Positions 12,980 to 21,742 are shown, counted from the first letter of the stretch. The stretch is 23,652 nucleotides of DNA from Anaerobutyricum stercoris (GCA_019116455.1 DXBR01000078.1:1-23652); one strand, 5' to 3'. The notes: generated from the letters alone by a model not told the origin. Made by a program: numbers and translations.

Positions 12980-13525
12980 TTACCGGTATACGATCGACGC
13001 GGCAATCTTCTCTGCCTCTGCGCGGCTCTCCAATGCCTCGATGAGCGCAAGGGCAAAAGGTATCGCCGTACCGACACCCCGGCTGGTAATAACATTTCCG
13101 TCCACCGCCACAGGATCTTCCACATAGCTGCCGCACCGGGACGCATCCACACATCCCGGATAGCTGGTTGCCTTCCGGTTCTCAAGGAATCCCAGTCCTG
13201 CAAAGACCGACGGCGCCGCACAGATAGCCGCCACATATCGACCGTCCTGATACTGCTCCGTGAGCAGCTGCGCCAGTTCCCGGTGCTCCCGCAAATGATC
13301 CGTTCCTGGCAGTCCGCCTGGCAGCACAAGCATATCCGCTGTTTTTCCTATCTCTTCAAACACCATATCACACTCCACTGAAATATTGTGGGATCCGGTC
13401 ACCGCTTTTCTTCCCATAACAGAAACCATTCGCACATCCTCGCCGGCTCTTCTTAATAAATCCACTGCTGTGAGTGCTTCTACTTCTTCAAATCCGTCTG
13501 CAAAAAAAACATATACTAAACTCAT
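12980..13525 (-). CDS. DJ-1/PfpI family protein
   Basis: 181-residue class I glutamine amidotransferase-like fold protein. The DGFEEVEA motif at 10-17 supplies the conserved Glu, LPGGLPG at 68-74 is the family loop, and AAICAAPSVFAGLG at 98-111 carries the nucleophile-elbow Cys101; later YPGC and TSRGVGTA match the same group. The closest known types are YajL/ThiJ-like proteins, with proposed roles in oxidative stress or methylglyoxal and protein-glycation repair; the real activity is disputed for the family. Start: GCAGGAGG seven bases before ATG 13525. It heads the minus run of five genes; a promoter candidate lies at 13577-13605. Confidence 0.92.
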   Translation of the reverse strand: MSLVYVFFADGFEEVEALTAVDLLRRAGEDVRMVSVMGRKAVTGSHNISVECDMVFEEIGKTADMLVLPGGLPGTDHLREHRELAQLLTEQYQDGRYVAAICAAPSVFAGLGFLENRKATSYPGCVDASRCGSYVEDPVAVDGNVITSRGVGTAIPFALALIEALESRAEAEKIAASIVYR

Positions 13526-13576
13526 ATGAAAACCTCCTGCAAATATGATAAGGCACTTTTTTCAGCGCTTCCTTAA

Positions 13577-13605
13577 ATAATATCCTAAAAAAGCATATTA
13601 ATCAA
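13577..13605 (-). promoter_or_regulatory. Promoter of the DJ-1 to LTA-synthase gene run
   Basis: Minus strand TTGATT (13605-13600), 17 bases, TATTAT (13582-13577). Transcript would start about 45 bases before the DJ-1 ATG. No other good promoter is seen in the short gaps down to the LTA-synthase gene, which fits one transcript of five genes. Confidence 0.55.
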
Positions 13606-13702
13606 GGTCAGCCATAAGAAATTCATGGTTTCATTTTTCTTAAAAATCAGTTATACTTTTATACTGAAATGGTTTATTTTTCATTTATAAAAGGAGGTTG
13701 AC

Positions 13703-14206
13703 ATGGAAATTGAGCGCAAATATTTAATCAAGCAGTTACCAGAGCATCTGGATTCCTATCCGCATGATATTATTGCCCAGGCTTATGTCTGCACCTGCCC
13801 GGTCATCCGTATCCGCCGGAAAAACGACGACTACATTCTGACCGTCAAATCTGAAGGACTGCTTGCCAGAGAAGAAGTGGAGATGCCCCTCTCCCGGGAG
13901 AGTTTTACCCATCTTTCCGCCAAAACAGACGGCATTATTATAGAAAAAACCCGGTACAAAATCCCGGAATCCCATGGTTACCTTATTGAGCTGGATATTT
14001 TCCACGGTTCTTATGAAGGACTCATCATGGCTGAAATTGAATTTCCGGATATAGATTCTGCCAATTCTTATAAAGCTCCCGGCTGGTTTGGTCCGGATGT
14101 CACCATGGACACCCGCTTCCACAACTCCAGTCTCAGCCAGAACTCACCAGCGGAAATTCAAAAATTTTTATCGGATTTACAAGGTTATCACAAAGATTTA
14201 ACATAA
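13703..14206 (+). CDS. CYTH-domain protein (putative triphosphatase)
   Basis: 167-residue CYTH protein. The signature ExExK is at the start (MEIERKYL: Glu2, Glu4, Lys6), followed by paired basic residues IRIRRKNDD and the strand TVKSEG, REEVEMPL, EKTRYKI, LIELDIFHG and MAEIEFPD, all in the order expected of the tunnel fold. Known members hydrolyse inorganic triphosphate or thiamine triphosphate, or make cAMP (class IV cyclases); the bacterial short form is most often a triphosphatase. Start: AAAGGAGG, five bases before ATG. Upstream are TATACT hexamers at 13652 and 13660 with poor -35s. Divergent from the DJ-1 run. Confidence 0.9.
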   Translation: MEIERKYLIKQLPEHLDSYPHDIIAQAYVCTCPVIRIRRKNDDYILTVKSEGLLAREEVEMPLSRESFTHLSAKTDGIIIEKTRYKIPESHGYLIELDIFHGSYEGLIMAEIEFPDIDSANSYKAPGWFGPDVTMDTRFHNSSLSQNSPAEIQKFLSDLQGYHKDLT

Positions 14207-14288
14207 TTGTAAGGTTTAACCGGTATGATTTTTCCTATGGATGTACTATAATATTATACGCAAATTTCACATACGAAAGGATGTACTC

Positions 14289-15749
14289 ATGAAAAACGAG
14301 AAACAAACTAAACAACCGCAGGGCGGAAGGAGAAGCCAGGCCAGAAAAACGGCAAAGGCAAAGAAAAAGTCCTCCTTACCTGTCAAATGGATAATCGGAG
14401 CCGTTTTCGTTGTCATTGTTCTTGCCTACGGAATCGGTGTTTACCATTATAAAGACCATTTTCACCGCGACACTTATGTAAACGGCATCAGCCTTGGGGG
14501 AATGACCCTGGACGAAGCAGAACGCACCTTTACCGACGATCTGGAATCTCACAAGATCGCGCTGGAAGAAAAGGAACGCACTGAAATAATCGATCCACAG
14601 GACATTGATACCGTCATCTCTGTAGGCACACAGATTGAAGATCTCTATAAATCACAAAGTCCATGGAACTGGTTCACCCATTTCTTCGGTAAAGATGAGA
14701 GCACAGTAACTCTTGACGTTTCTTTCGACGAGGACAAACTGGAAGAGGTCGTTGATTCTCTGGAATGTTTCGACAAGGCAAACGTAGTAGCTCCTGAGGA
14801 TGCCTACATAAAAGCCGGCGAAACTCAGTTTGAGATTGTTCCGGAGGTTCTTGGTAATACCATAAAGAAGAACCAGCTTCTGGAGGCTATCAAAACCGGT
14901 CTTGCCACCGGGGTTACGGTCATCAATCTGGAAGAAGAGAACCTTTACAAACTGCCGGAATATTATGAGGACGACGAAGCCGTACAGAACGCTCTGGCAA
15001 CAGCCAACAAATACGCTTCCAGCAATATTACTTATGATTTCAGCTACACCACGGAAACAGTGGACTACAACACCATCAAAGACTGGGTCAACATTTCCGA
15101 CGACTTCGAAGTGACTCTTGATGACAGCAAAGTAGGCGATTATGTGGAAGAGCTTGGTTCCAAATATAACACCATGGGCGCTTCCAGAAACTTCACCACC
15201 TCCTCCGGAGAGACCATTAACGCTTACGGCGGAGATTACGGCTGGAAGATTTATTTTGACGGCGAAAAATCCAAATTAATGAAGAACATCACCAACGGCA
15301 AGACTGTCACAAGAGAACCGGAATATTCCTACACCGCCCGGTGCCGGAATTCTGCCAAAGACGATATTGGCGATTCTTATGTGGAGATCAGCATTTCCAA
15401 TCAGGAAGTATGGCTCTATGTTGACGGCGAATGTATCCTCAACACTTCCTGTGTGACCGGAACGCCTGGAACTTATGACACATACACCGGCGTATATTCT
15501 CTTACTTATAAGGAGAGCCCGTCTACTCTGACCGGAACCAACGCCAACGGAAGCGGATACAGCTCAGATGTTACTTACTGGATGCCATTTAACGGTAATC
15601 AGGGCATGCACGACGCCACCTGGAGAGACAGCTTCGGCGGTTCTATCTACAGAAGCAACGGCTCCCACGGCTGCGTGAATCTGCCGTATTCCGCAGCGGC
15701 TACCATTTATAAAAATGTAGAAGCCGGTTTCCCGATTGTTATTTATTAG
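14289..15749 (+). CDS. L,D-transpeptidase with linked peptidoglycan-binding domain
   Basis: 486-residue membrane-anchored cell-wall enzyme. A Lys/Arg-rich cytoplasmic start (1-36) leads into one membrane helix (VKWIIGAVFVVIVLAYGIGV, about 37-56), then an extracellular region with a putative peptidoglycan-binding domain of the PF12229 type (about 90-340) and a YkuD catalytic domain (about 360-486). Catalytic signature SHGCVNL places Cys462 with His460; GMHDATWRDSFGG supplies the earlier conserved His. Such enzymes form 3-3 cross-links in peptidoglycan. Start 14289: GAAAGGATG lies six bases upstream; an in-frame upstream ATG has no ribosome site. TATAAT at 14247-14252 with a poor -35 is the promoter candidate. 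It ends before a GC-rich repeat pair and a strong terminator. Confidence 0.93.
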   Translation: MKNEKQTKQPQGGRRSQARKTAKAKKKSSLPVKWIIGAVFVVIVLAYGIGVYHYKDHFHRDTYVNGISLGGMTLDEAERTFTDDLESHKIALEEKERTEIIDPQDIDTVISVGTQIEDLYKSQSPWNWFTHFFGKDESTVTLDVSFDEDKLEEVVDSLECFDKANVVAPEDAYIKAGETQFEIVPEVLGNTIKKNQLLEAIKTGLATGVTVINLEEENLYKLPEYYEDDEAVQNALATANKYASSNITYDFSYTTETVDYNTIKDWVNISDDFEVTLDDSKVGDYVEELGSKYNTMGASRNFTTSSGETINAYGGDYGWKIYFDGEKSKLMKNITNGKTVTREPEYSYTARCRNSAKDDIGDSYVEISISNQEVWLYVDGECILNTSCVTGTPGTYDTYTGVYSLTYKESPSTLTGTNANGSGYSSDVTYWMPFNGNQGMHDATWRDSFGGSIYRSNGSHGCVNLPYSAAATIYKNVEAGFPIVIY

Positions 15750-15757
15750 TCGGGGCG

Positions 15758-15788
15758 GCAAGCACGGCGGCCGTTTTGCGGGCTTATC
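15758..15788 (-). repeat. GC-rich repeat, copy 1
   Basis: 31-base sequence starting GCAAGCACGGCGGCCG and ending GCGGGCTTATC. It matches copy 2 (15844-15874) at 29 of 31 bases, the two differences being TT against CC. It lies between the L,D-transpeptidase stop and the terminator. Confidence 0.8.
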
Positions 15789-15843
15789 TCTCAGCTCACG
15801 TTAGAGCCGTTCGCTGTCCGTTGCCCGCCGGGTGTCCGCTCGT

Positions 15844-15878
15844 GCAAGCACGGCGGCCGTCCTGCGGGCTTATCGCAC
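15844..15878 (-). repeat. GC-rich repeat, copy 2, adjoining terminator
   Basis: Copy of the same unit, extended by GCAC up to the A/T run of the terminator. In the minus orientation the order is parC terminator T run, GTGCGATAAG, CCCGCAGGACGGCC. The same order follows the aminotransferase terminator at 21.7 kb. Confidence 0.8.
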
Positions 15879-15925
15879 AAAAAAAGAACTGATTCCTGAA
15901 AATAACGGGAATCAGTTCTTTTTTT
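15879..15925. terminator. Bidirectional terminator between L,D-transpeptidase and parC
   Basis: GAACTGATTCC at 15886-15896 and its perfect complement at 15908-15918, flanked by seven A and seven T. It works in both directions, ending the plus-strand L,D-transpeptidase transcript and the minus-strand murF-parE-parC run. Confidence 0.9.
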
Positions 15926-15944
15926 ATTTTATTTATTTTTTTGT

Positions 15945-18200
15945 CTACCGCCGCACTTTCACACCGCGGCTGTCCCTCGACATCTGTTTTATTTTCTGGA
16001 AATACAGTTCTTTATCTTTATAGAGAATGGAATCCCCTGCTCCGGCTATCGTCACATACACATGCCGGATCTGATCGCCGTCTCTTAAGCTCATTCCCCG
16101 GATGCCCAGGGCATTCTTCTTCTTTTTCGTGATCTCTGCCAGCGGGAACCGCAGAAAATATCCGTCCTCGCTCTGCATCACCACGAAGCTCTGCTCCACA
16201 TTTTCCGGCGTCAGCAGCACCACAGCCGCCAGCTCGTCGCCTTCGCCAAGCTTGGTGGCCGCCACCGTCTTCTTCTGCACAAGAAATTCTGTGCCGTCCA
16301 CAATCTTTGACAGAGACGAACGGGCAACAAACAGGAGCGCATGATCCTTCAGCGCACGGTCCGGAACGATAAGAAGTATCTGTTCCTCCCGGCTGTCGTA
16401 GTTACAAAGATTATCCATCGGACTTCCCTTCTCCCGCAGTCTGCCGCCTGGGATATCCTGCACCTTCACCTGATGCATCTGTCCGTTATGGGTAAAGAGA
16501 CAGAGCTTATCTGTGTTCATACACGGAAGAATGGTGCGGTACTCTTCTTCCACTACCTCCTGATTTCTCTCGTAAATGTTTTTCTCGAGAATCTTGCCAT
16601 ATCCAAAGCGGTCCATGACAAAAATGACTTCCCGCTCCTCGACGGCTTCCTCTATGACCACCGGAGCCTTTGCATTTTCCAGTGCGGTTTTTCTCTCAAA
16701 ACCGTACTCTTTTTTAATCTTCAGCAGATCTTTTTTGATGACCTTCTTCATGGCTTCCGGATTATTCAGAATCTCCTCGTATTCCCGGATTCGCTTGAGA
16801 ATCTCCGCATACTCCTCCTGAAGCGCCAGAATCTCGAGACCAATGAGCCTGTACAGACGCATTTCCAGAATCGCTGTGGCCTGACGCTCCGTAAAGGACA
16901 GTCGTGACGCGGCTTTCTTAGACTTCTGCGTCTTAAAGCTGATCTTTCCGGTATCTCCCGTCATCAGACAAGCCTTGGCCTCAGCGAGGCTCTTGCTGCC
17001 CCGGAGAATCTCGATGATCAGATCAATGATGTCGCAGGCCTGAATCAGTCCTTCTTTGATCTCCTTCTGCACCAGTTCTTTTTCCAGCAGGGTCCTATAT
17101 TTTCTAGAAATCACCTGATAGTGGAAATCTGTATGCAGACGGATGATGTCTTTCAGCCCCAGAAGCTCCGGCCGCCCGTCGGCGATGGCCAGCATATTGA
17201 CGCCGAAGGTATCCTCGAGACGCGTCTTTTTATATAGAAGATTCTTGAGTCTCTCCACATCGGCGTTCTTCTTCAGCTCCAGCACAATGCGGATGCCTTC
17301 CTTGGAAGATTCATTGGAAACGTCCACAATATCCGTGGTCTTCTTGCTCTCGATCAGTCCCACCACATCGGAGATGAACTTTCCGATATTGGCGCCGATC
17401 ATGGTATACGGAATCTCTGTGATGACCAGCCGGTCTCTCTCGGAACGTTTCTTCGCCTTCTCAAAGACCACCTTGCCTCTGAGCTTGATCTTACCGCTGC
17501 CGCTCTCATAAATGGATCGCAGCTCTTTTTGGTTCACCACCAGACCTCCAGTCGGGAAGTCCGGCCCTTTTATGTATTCCATCAACCCCTCGGTGGTAAT
17601 CTCCGGATCATCCATGTAGGCCACTACCCCGTCGATGACCTCCGAAAGATTATGAGGCGGAATACTCGTCGTCATGCCGACGGCGATACCCTCGGCGCCG
17701 TTGATGAGCAGGTTCGGAATCCGCACCGGAAGTACCTCCGGCTCCTTCTCCGTCTCATCAAAATTCGGACGAAAATCCACCACATCCTTATCCAGATCCG
17801 CCAGATACACATCCTGGGTAAACTTCTGCAGCTTCGCCTCCGTGTAACGCATGGCGGCGGCGCCGTCTCCCTCGATGGAACCAAAGTTTCCGTGGCCGTC
17901 CACCAGCGGCATCCCCTTCTTAAACTCCTGCTCCATGACCACCAGCGCTTCATAGATGGAGCTGTCTCCGTGGGGATGATACTTACCCATGGTATCACCC
18001 ACGATTCTCGCGGACTTTCTGTGAGGCCGGTCCGCCCGCAGCCCCAGCTCTTCCATGGCGTAGAGCACTCTCCTCTGCACCGGCTTCAAACCGTCTCTCA
18101 CATCCGGCAGCGCTCTCTGACAGATGACGCTCATGGCATAATCGATATATGACTTCTGCATGACGTCAGAAAACTCTGTTTTTATAATCCGTTCTGACAT
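15945..18200 (-). CDS. parC: Type IIA topoisomerase subunit A, ParC-like
   Basis: 751-residue DNA-cleavage subunit of topoisomerase IV or a second gyrase. Winged-helix/tower domain about 10-480 with the active-site Tyr119 (AAAMRYTEAKL); the quinolone region reads HPHGDSSIYEA with Ser80 and Glu84, the residues found in drug-sensitive ParC and at the same numbers as in E. coli ParC. The C-terminal beta-pinwheel part (about 500-740) lacks the QRRGGKG GyrA box, which favours topoisomerase IV-type decatenation over supercoiling. Start: CGGAGG before ATG 18200. It follows parE by 48 bases. The absence of dnaA, recF or dnaN nearby also argues that this is not the main gyrase locus. GyrA annotation is the alternative. 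Confidence 0.85.
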   Translation of the reverse strand: MSERIIKTEFSDVMQKSYIDYAMSVICQRALPDVRDGLKPVQRRVLYAMEELGLRADRPHRKSARIVGDTMGKYHPHGDSSIYEALVVMEQEFKKGMPLVDGHGNFGSIEGDGAAAMRYTEAKLQKFTQDVYLADLDKDVVDFRPNFDETEKEPEVLPVRIPNLLINGAEGIAVGMTTSIPPHNLSEVIDGVVAYMDDPEITTEGLMEYIKGPDFPTGGLVVNQKELRSIYESGSGKIKLRGKVVFEKAKKRSERDRLVITEIPYTMIGANIGKFISDVVGLIESKKTTDIVDVSNESSKEGIRIVLELKKNADVERLKNLLYKKTRLEDTFGVNMLAIADGRPELLGLKDIIRLHTDFHYQVISRKYRTLLEKELVQKEIKEGLIQACDIIDLIIEILRGSKSLAEAKACLMTGDTGKISFKTQKSKKAASRLSFTERQATAILEMRLYRLIGLEILALQEEYAEILKRIREYEEILNNPEAMKKVIKKDLLKIKKEYGFERKTALENAKAPVVIEEAVEEREVIFVMDRFGYGKILEKNIYERNQEVVEEEYRTILPCMNTDKLCLFTHNGQMHQVKVQDIPGGRLREKGSPMDNLCNYDSREEQILLIVPDRALKDHALLFVARSSLSKIVDGTEFLVQKKTVAATKLGEGDELAAVVLLTPENVEQSFVVMQSEDGYFLRFPLAEITKKKKNALGIRGMSLRDGDQIRHVYVTIAGAGDSILYKDKELYFQKIKQMSRDSRGVKVRR

Positions 18201-18248
18201 AAGTTCCTCCGTTCTGTTTCTATCTGAAAATATCTGAAAAATCCGATA

Positions 18249-20162
18249 TTACACATCCAAATCCGCATCCTGCGCGTGGGTGTGAATGAACTCCCTTCTC
18301 GGCGGCACCTCGCTGCCCATGAGCATGGAGGTCACCGCGGACGCCATACGTCCGTCCTCAATCTCCACCTGCTTCAGCACCCTGGTCTCCGGATTCAGAG
18401 TGGTTTCCCAGAGCTGCTCTGCGTCCATCTCACCGAGACCCTTGTATCTTTGCAGGGTAAACGGCCCCTTATGGGTCTTGCGATACCGCTCCAGCGCTTT
18501 ATCATCATAGAGATACTCTTCTTTTCCCCGCTTTGGCACTGCCTTGTAAAGAGGCGGCGTCGCCAGATATACGTGTCCATGATGGATCAAATCCGGCATG
18601 AACCGGTAGAAAAATGTCAGAAGCAGGGTGGCGATGTGCGCCCCGTCCACATCGGCATCGGTCATGATAATGATCTTATCGTAGCGAAGCTTGCTGATGT
18701 CAAAGTCGTTGCCGTATCCTTCGGAAAATCCGCATCCAAAGGTGTGGATCATCGTCTTGATCTCCGCATTGGCAAGCACCTTGTCCATGGACGCCTTTTC
18801 CACATTGAGAATCTTACCCCGAATTGGCAGGATCGCCTGTGTTCTCCGGTTTCTGGCCGTCTTGGCAGAGCCGCCGGCGGAATCTCCCTCCACGATGAAG
18901 ACCTCGCACTCTTCCGGCTTCCGGCTCTCGCAGTTGGCAAGCTTTCCGTTGGTATCGATGGAAAACTTGGACTTGGTGATCAGATTAGTTCTGGCCTTCT
19001 CCTCCGCCTTACGAATCTTCGCGGACTTTTCTGCGCAGGCCAGTACCTTTTTCAGTTCCTCCAGATTCCGGTCAAAGTAGAGTACCAGCTCTTCACCTAC
19101 CACATCGTTGACCGCTTTTCCCGCGTCAGGATTATCCAGTTTTGTCTTCGTCTGTCCCTCAAACCGCGGGTCCTTGTGTTTGATGGAAAGCACCGCAGTG
19201 AGACCATTCCGCACATCTGCGCCGGTAAAGTTCGGATCCTTGTCCTTCAGGACGCCGATCTCCCTGGCATACTGATTCATCACCGAGGTAAACTTTGTCT
19301 TAAAACCGGTGATGTGGGTACCGCCCTCCATGGTGCAGATATTATTACAGAAACCGAGAATCATTTCCTGAAACTCGTCCACATACTGAAAGGCGATCTC
19401 CACCTCGATATCGTCCACCTTCTTTTTGAAATAGACAACCTCGCTGACCGGCGGCTTGCCCTGGTTTAAATCCTTCACATAAGCCTTGAGACCATCTTCC
19501 TCATGGTAAACCACCGTCTCCTCCTCGCCCGGACGACGGTTCTCAAAGGTGATGGAAAGACCCGGATTCAGATAGGCGGTCTCATGGAGACGGCTCTTGA
19601 TGGCCTCCGCCTTAAAATATGTTTTATCAAAAATTTCCCCGTCCGGAAGAAATGTAACGGTCGTTCCCGTGTCGTCCTTTCTGCATTTGCCGATGACCTC
19701 CAGCGGAGCCACCGGCTTGCCCTGCTCGTACATTTGCTGATAGATTTTTCCATCAGAACGCACCTTGACCTCCAGCCAGACCGAGAGGGCGTTGACCACG
19801 GAAGCGCCCACGCCGTGGAGACCTCCGGAGATCTTATACCCGCCGGTGCCGAACTTTCCTCCTGCATGGAGCATGGTAAAGACCACCTCCACCGCAGGGA
19901 GCCCGGTCTGCTCGTTGATGCCCACCGGGATACCCCGGCCGTCATCAGAGATCACCGCCGTGCCGTCCGCCTCCAGAATCACCTGAATATTATGACAATA
20001 TCCCGCCAGATGCTCGTCCACGGAATTATCCACAATCTCATAAATCAAATGATTCAGTCCCTTGGTAGACACACTTCCTATGTACATTCCCGGACGTTTA
20101 CGGACGGCCTCCAGCCCTTCCAGAACCGATATACTGTTCGCATTATATGTCTTCTGATTCAT
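18249..20162 (-). CDS. parE: Type IIA topoisomerase subunit B, ParE-like
   Basis: 637-residue ATPase subunit partnering the ParC-like protein. GHKL ATPase domain: Asn46 in EIVDNSVDE, DDGRGIP at 73-79, GLHGVGASVVNALS near 114-127. A transducer domain with the QTKTKL loop (337-342) follows. The TOPRIM domain holds EGDSAGG (425-431), DADVDG (502-507) and PLYK, then the QRYKGLGEM motif. Length is normal for GyrB/ParE of Firmicutes. The sequence around LPAVEVVFTMLHAGGKFG is the ParE-like version (GyrB usually reads SAAEVIMTVLHAGGKF). Start: AGAGG seven bases before ATG. It follows murF by 60 bases and precedes parC by 48, so the three are probably one transcript. Confidence 0.88.
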   Translation of the reverse strand: MNQKTYNANSISVLEGLEAVRKRPGMYIGSVSTKGLNHLIYEIVDNSVDEHLAGYCHNIQVILEADGTAVISDDGRGIPVGINEQTGLPAVEVVFTMLHAGGKFGTGGYKISGGLHGVGASVVNALSVWLEVKVRSDGKIYQQMYEQGKPVAPLEVIGKCRKDDTGTTVTFLPDGEIFDKTYFKAEAIKSRLHETAYLNPGLSITFENRRPGEEETVVYHEEDGLKAYVKDLNQGKPPVSEVVYFKKKVDDIEVEIAFQYVDEFQEMILGFCNNICTMEGGTHITGFKTKFTSVMNQYAREIGVLKDKDPNFTGADVRNGLTAVLSIKHKDPRFEGQTKTKLDNPDAGKAVNDVVGEELVLYFDRNLEELKKVLACAEKSAKIRKAEEKARTNLITKSKFSIDTNGKLANCESRKPEECEVFIVEGDSAGGSAKTARNRRTQAILPIRGKILNVEKASMDKVLANAEIKTMIHTFGCGFSEGYGNDFDISKLRYDKIIIMTDADVDGAHIATLLLTFFYRFMPDLIHHGHVYLATPPLYKAVPKRGKEEYLYDDKALERYRKTHKGPFTLQRYKGLGEMDAEQLWETTLNPETRVLKQVEIEDGRMASAVTSMLMGSEVPPRREFIHTHAQDADLDV

Positions 20163-20222
20163 GAAAAAACCTCTTCTTCCTGCTATACTTACTTTTTTAT
20201 TTCTAATCTGCTTCCCGCAAGG

Positions 20223-21626
20223 CTATCCGATGATCGTCTTCACCACCTCGGACAGCTTCATGCCGTTGGACGCCTTAAGAAGAACCACGTCCTCCGGCCG
20301 CAGAGTCTTAAGCAGATAGGCCGTCATGGCGTCCCGGTCTTCCACCTGAGTGAGCCGCAGCGCGCCCGGTTTACCGTCTGCCGCTCCGCGCAGCAGCTCC
20401 CGGGACAGTTCACCGAAGACTACCAGCTCGTCGATGTCCTGCGACGCGATATATTTTCCTACTTCGTAGTGATATTTTTTCTCGTCCTCGCCCAACTCCA
20501 GCATGTCGGAGAGTGCAGCTACCCTGCGCCCCTTTACATTTTCCATGGAAGAAAGCACATGGATAGATGCCCGCATGGAATCCGGGCTGGCGTTATAAGT
20601 GTCGTCGATGACCGTACACCGGTCGCAAGGCACGAATTTCAGCCGCTGCCCATGGAACTCCCGCAGCTTCTCTGCCGCTGCTTCCAGATCGACGCCCATC
20701 TGATGCGCCACCCCGAGAGCAACCAGCGCATTTCTCACATTATGCTCACCCATGGTACCAAGCACCACCGGAATGCGCAGCTCTCCGGCACAGAAGGTAA
20801 AGGAAACATGGCCATCGCCGTTCCGGATATCCTCCGCCCGGTAATCGCAGTCCGGACTCATGCCGTAAAAATACGTCTTCTGCCGAAGCTTGCCCCGGTA
20901 AGGAACCAGAAACGGATCATCCCCGTTTAAGAAGACCATGCCGTCCTCCGGCACGCCTTTTACGATATCCATCTTTTCCAGGCAAATGTTCTCCTGGGAT
21001 TTCAGCTGTGCGATATGGCTGACGCCGATGACCGTCACCACGGCAATATCCGGGCGGATCATGGTAGTAAGCGTCTCGATCTGTCCTCTCTCGCTCATGC
21101 CGATCTCCAGCACTGCCGCCTCATCCTCTTTCGACATATGCGACAGAGTCAGCGGAACGCCAATCTGACTGTTCTGATTTCCCAGAGTCTGGAACACTTT
21201 TTTTCCTGCGGAAAGCGCCGCCGCGATCATTTCCCTTGTCGTGGTTTTTCCCACACTGCCGGTGACTGCAACCACCGGAAGAGAAAGACGGTTTCTGTAA
21301 AACGTGCCCACCTGCTGCATGGCCTTCACCGTATCCTTCACATAAATCCAGGGCTTCACCCGGCCGGTTTTGGCGGCGATCTGCTCCCACGGTTTCTCCT
21401 CGTCTGCCGGCAGATGCTCCGAAGTAAAGGTCGCCCCATTTAGGGAAAGCGCCCCCTCAATAAACCGGTGCGCATCTACTCTCTCCCCGATGATCGGAAC
21501 AAAAATGCTGTCCTCGCTGCCTTCCCTGGAATCAATGGAAAACTCGCGGATCTCCTTATTTTCATCTCCACACAGAAGGACTCCGCCGGTCACTTCCACA
21601 ATATCCTTAATCGTTACATTTTCCAT
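20223..21626 (-). CDS. murF: UDP-MurNAc-tripeptide--D-Ala-D-Ala ligase
   Basis: 467-residue cytoplasmic ligase that adds D-Ala-D-Ala to UDP-MurNAc-tripeptide, the last soluble step of peptidoglycan precursor synthesis. Domain 1 (1-105) binds the substrate (IDSREGSEDSIFV); domain 2 holds the P-loop VTGSVGKTTT (121-130), NQNSQIGVPLTL and EIGMSERGQIETL; domain 3 (about 310-467) has DDTYNASPDSM near 346-356 and a normal end. Length is usual for MurF. Start 21626: AAAGGAAATAG before ATG. The gene sits 67 bases after the aminotransferase terminator, with no clear promoter of its own; a weak TTACAG-17/18-GATAAA pair spans the hairpins (minus strand). It is not in the usual mur/fts cluster; the company of topoisomerase genes is unusual. 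Confidence 0.94.
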   Translation of the reverse strand: MENVTIKDIVEVTGGVLLCGDENKEIREFSIDSREGSEDSIFVPIIGERVDAHRFIEGALSLNGATFTSEHLPADEEKPWEQIAAKTGRVKPWIYVKDTVKAMQQVGTFYRNRLSLPVVAVTGSVGKTTTREMIAAALSAGKKVFQTLGNQNSQIGVPLTLSHMSKEDEAAVLEIGMSERGQIETLTTMIRPDIAVVTVIGVSHIAQLKSQENICLEKMDIVKGVPEDGMVFLNGDDPFLVPYRGKLRQKTYFYGMSPDCDYRAEDIRNGDGHVSFTFCAGELRIPVVLGTMGEHNVRNALVALGVAHQMGVDLEAAAEKLREFHGQRLKFVPCDRCTVIDDTYNASPDSMRASIHVLSSMENVKGRRVAALSDMLELGEDEKKYHYEVGKYIASQDIDELVVFGELSRELLRGAADGKPGALRLTQVEDRDAMTAYLLKTLRPEDVVLLKASNGMKLSEVVKTIIG

Positions 21627-21641
21627 AATCTATTTCCTTTC

Positions 21642-21679
21642 CTGCCCCTCCGGCAGTTTCCATCGACCGTCCTCCGGTC
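21642..21679 (-). promoter_or_regulatory. Two small hairpins in the murF leader with SD-like loops
   Basis: Minus strand: GACCG-GAGGA-CGGTC (21679-21665) and CTGCC-GGAGG-GGCAG (21656-21642). Each has a perfect 5-bp stem and a 5-base loop containing GGAGG or GAGGA, upstream of the real ribosome site. Possibly decoy ribosome sites or simply part of the post-terminator repeat. Confidence 0.4.
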
Positions 21680-21693
21680 TTATCGCACAAAAA
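21664..21693 (-). repeat. GC-rich repeat, diverged copy 3
   Basis: CGACCGTCCTCCGGTCTTAT followed by CGCACAAAAA, matching about 26 of 30 bases of copy 2 through the part nearest its terminator. It again abuts the T run of a Rho-independent terminator on the minus strand. The outer part of the unit is missing or diverged. Confidence 0.6.
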
Positions 21694-21728
21694 GGATAAA
21701 TACAAATGATTCTCATCTGTATTTATCC
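21694..21728 (-). terminator. Terminator of the aminotransferase gene
   Basis: GGATAAATACA at 21694-21704 and its complement TGTATTTATCC at 21718-21728, a perfect 11-bp stem, followed on the minus strand by TTTTTG. It should separate the aminotransferase from murF. Confidence 0.85.
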
Positions 21729-21742
21729 TCTCTTGTTATGAA

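Noticed and set aside
12967..13329. N-terminal extension of the DUF1189 frame by about 121 residues
   Set aside because: It is the shifted frame of the DJ-1 gene on the same strand; the ribosome site and the homologous start are at 12966.
15758..15874. Direct repeats as a CRISPR array
   Set aside because: Only two copies with one spacer-sized gap of 55 bases, no cas genes, and a third copy 6 kb away next to another terminator.
15945..20162. Main gyrase gyrA/gyrB
   Set aside because: No GyrA box, ParE-like ATPase motif, ParC-type Ser80/Glu84 numbering and no dnaA/recF neighbourhood; still not fully excluded by eye.
18276..20930. Two long plus-strand frames opposite parE and murF (397 and 475 codons)
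   Set aside because: Complementary frames of conserved genes; composition is His/Arg/Leu-rich without known motifs.
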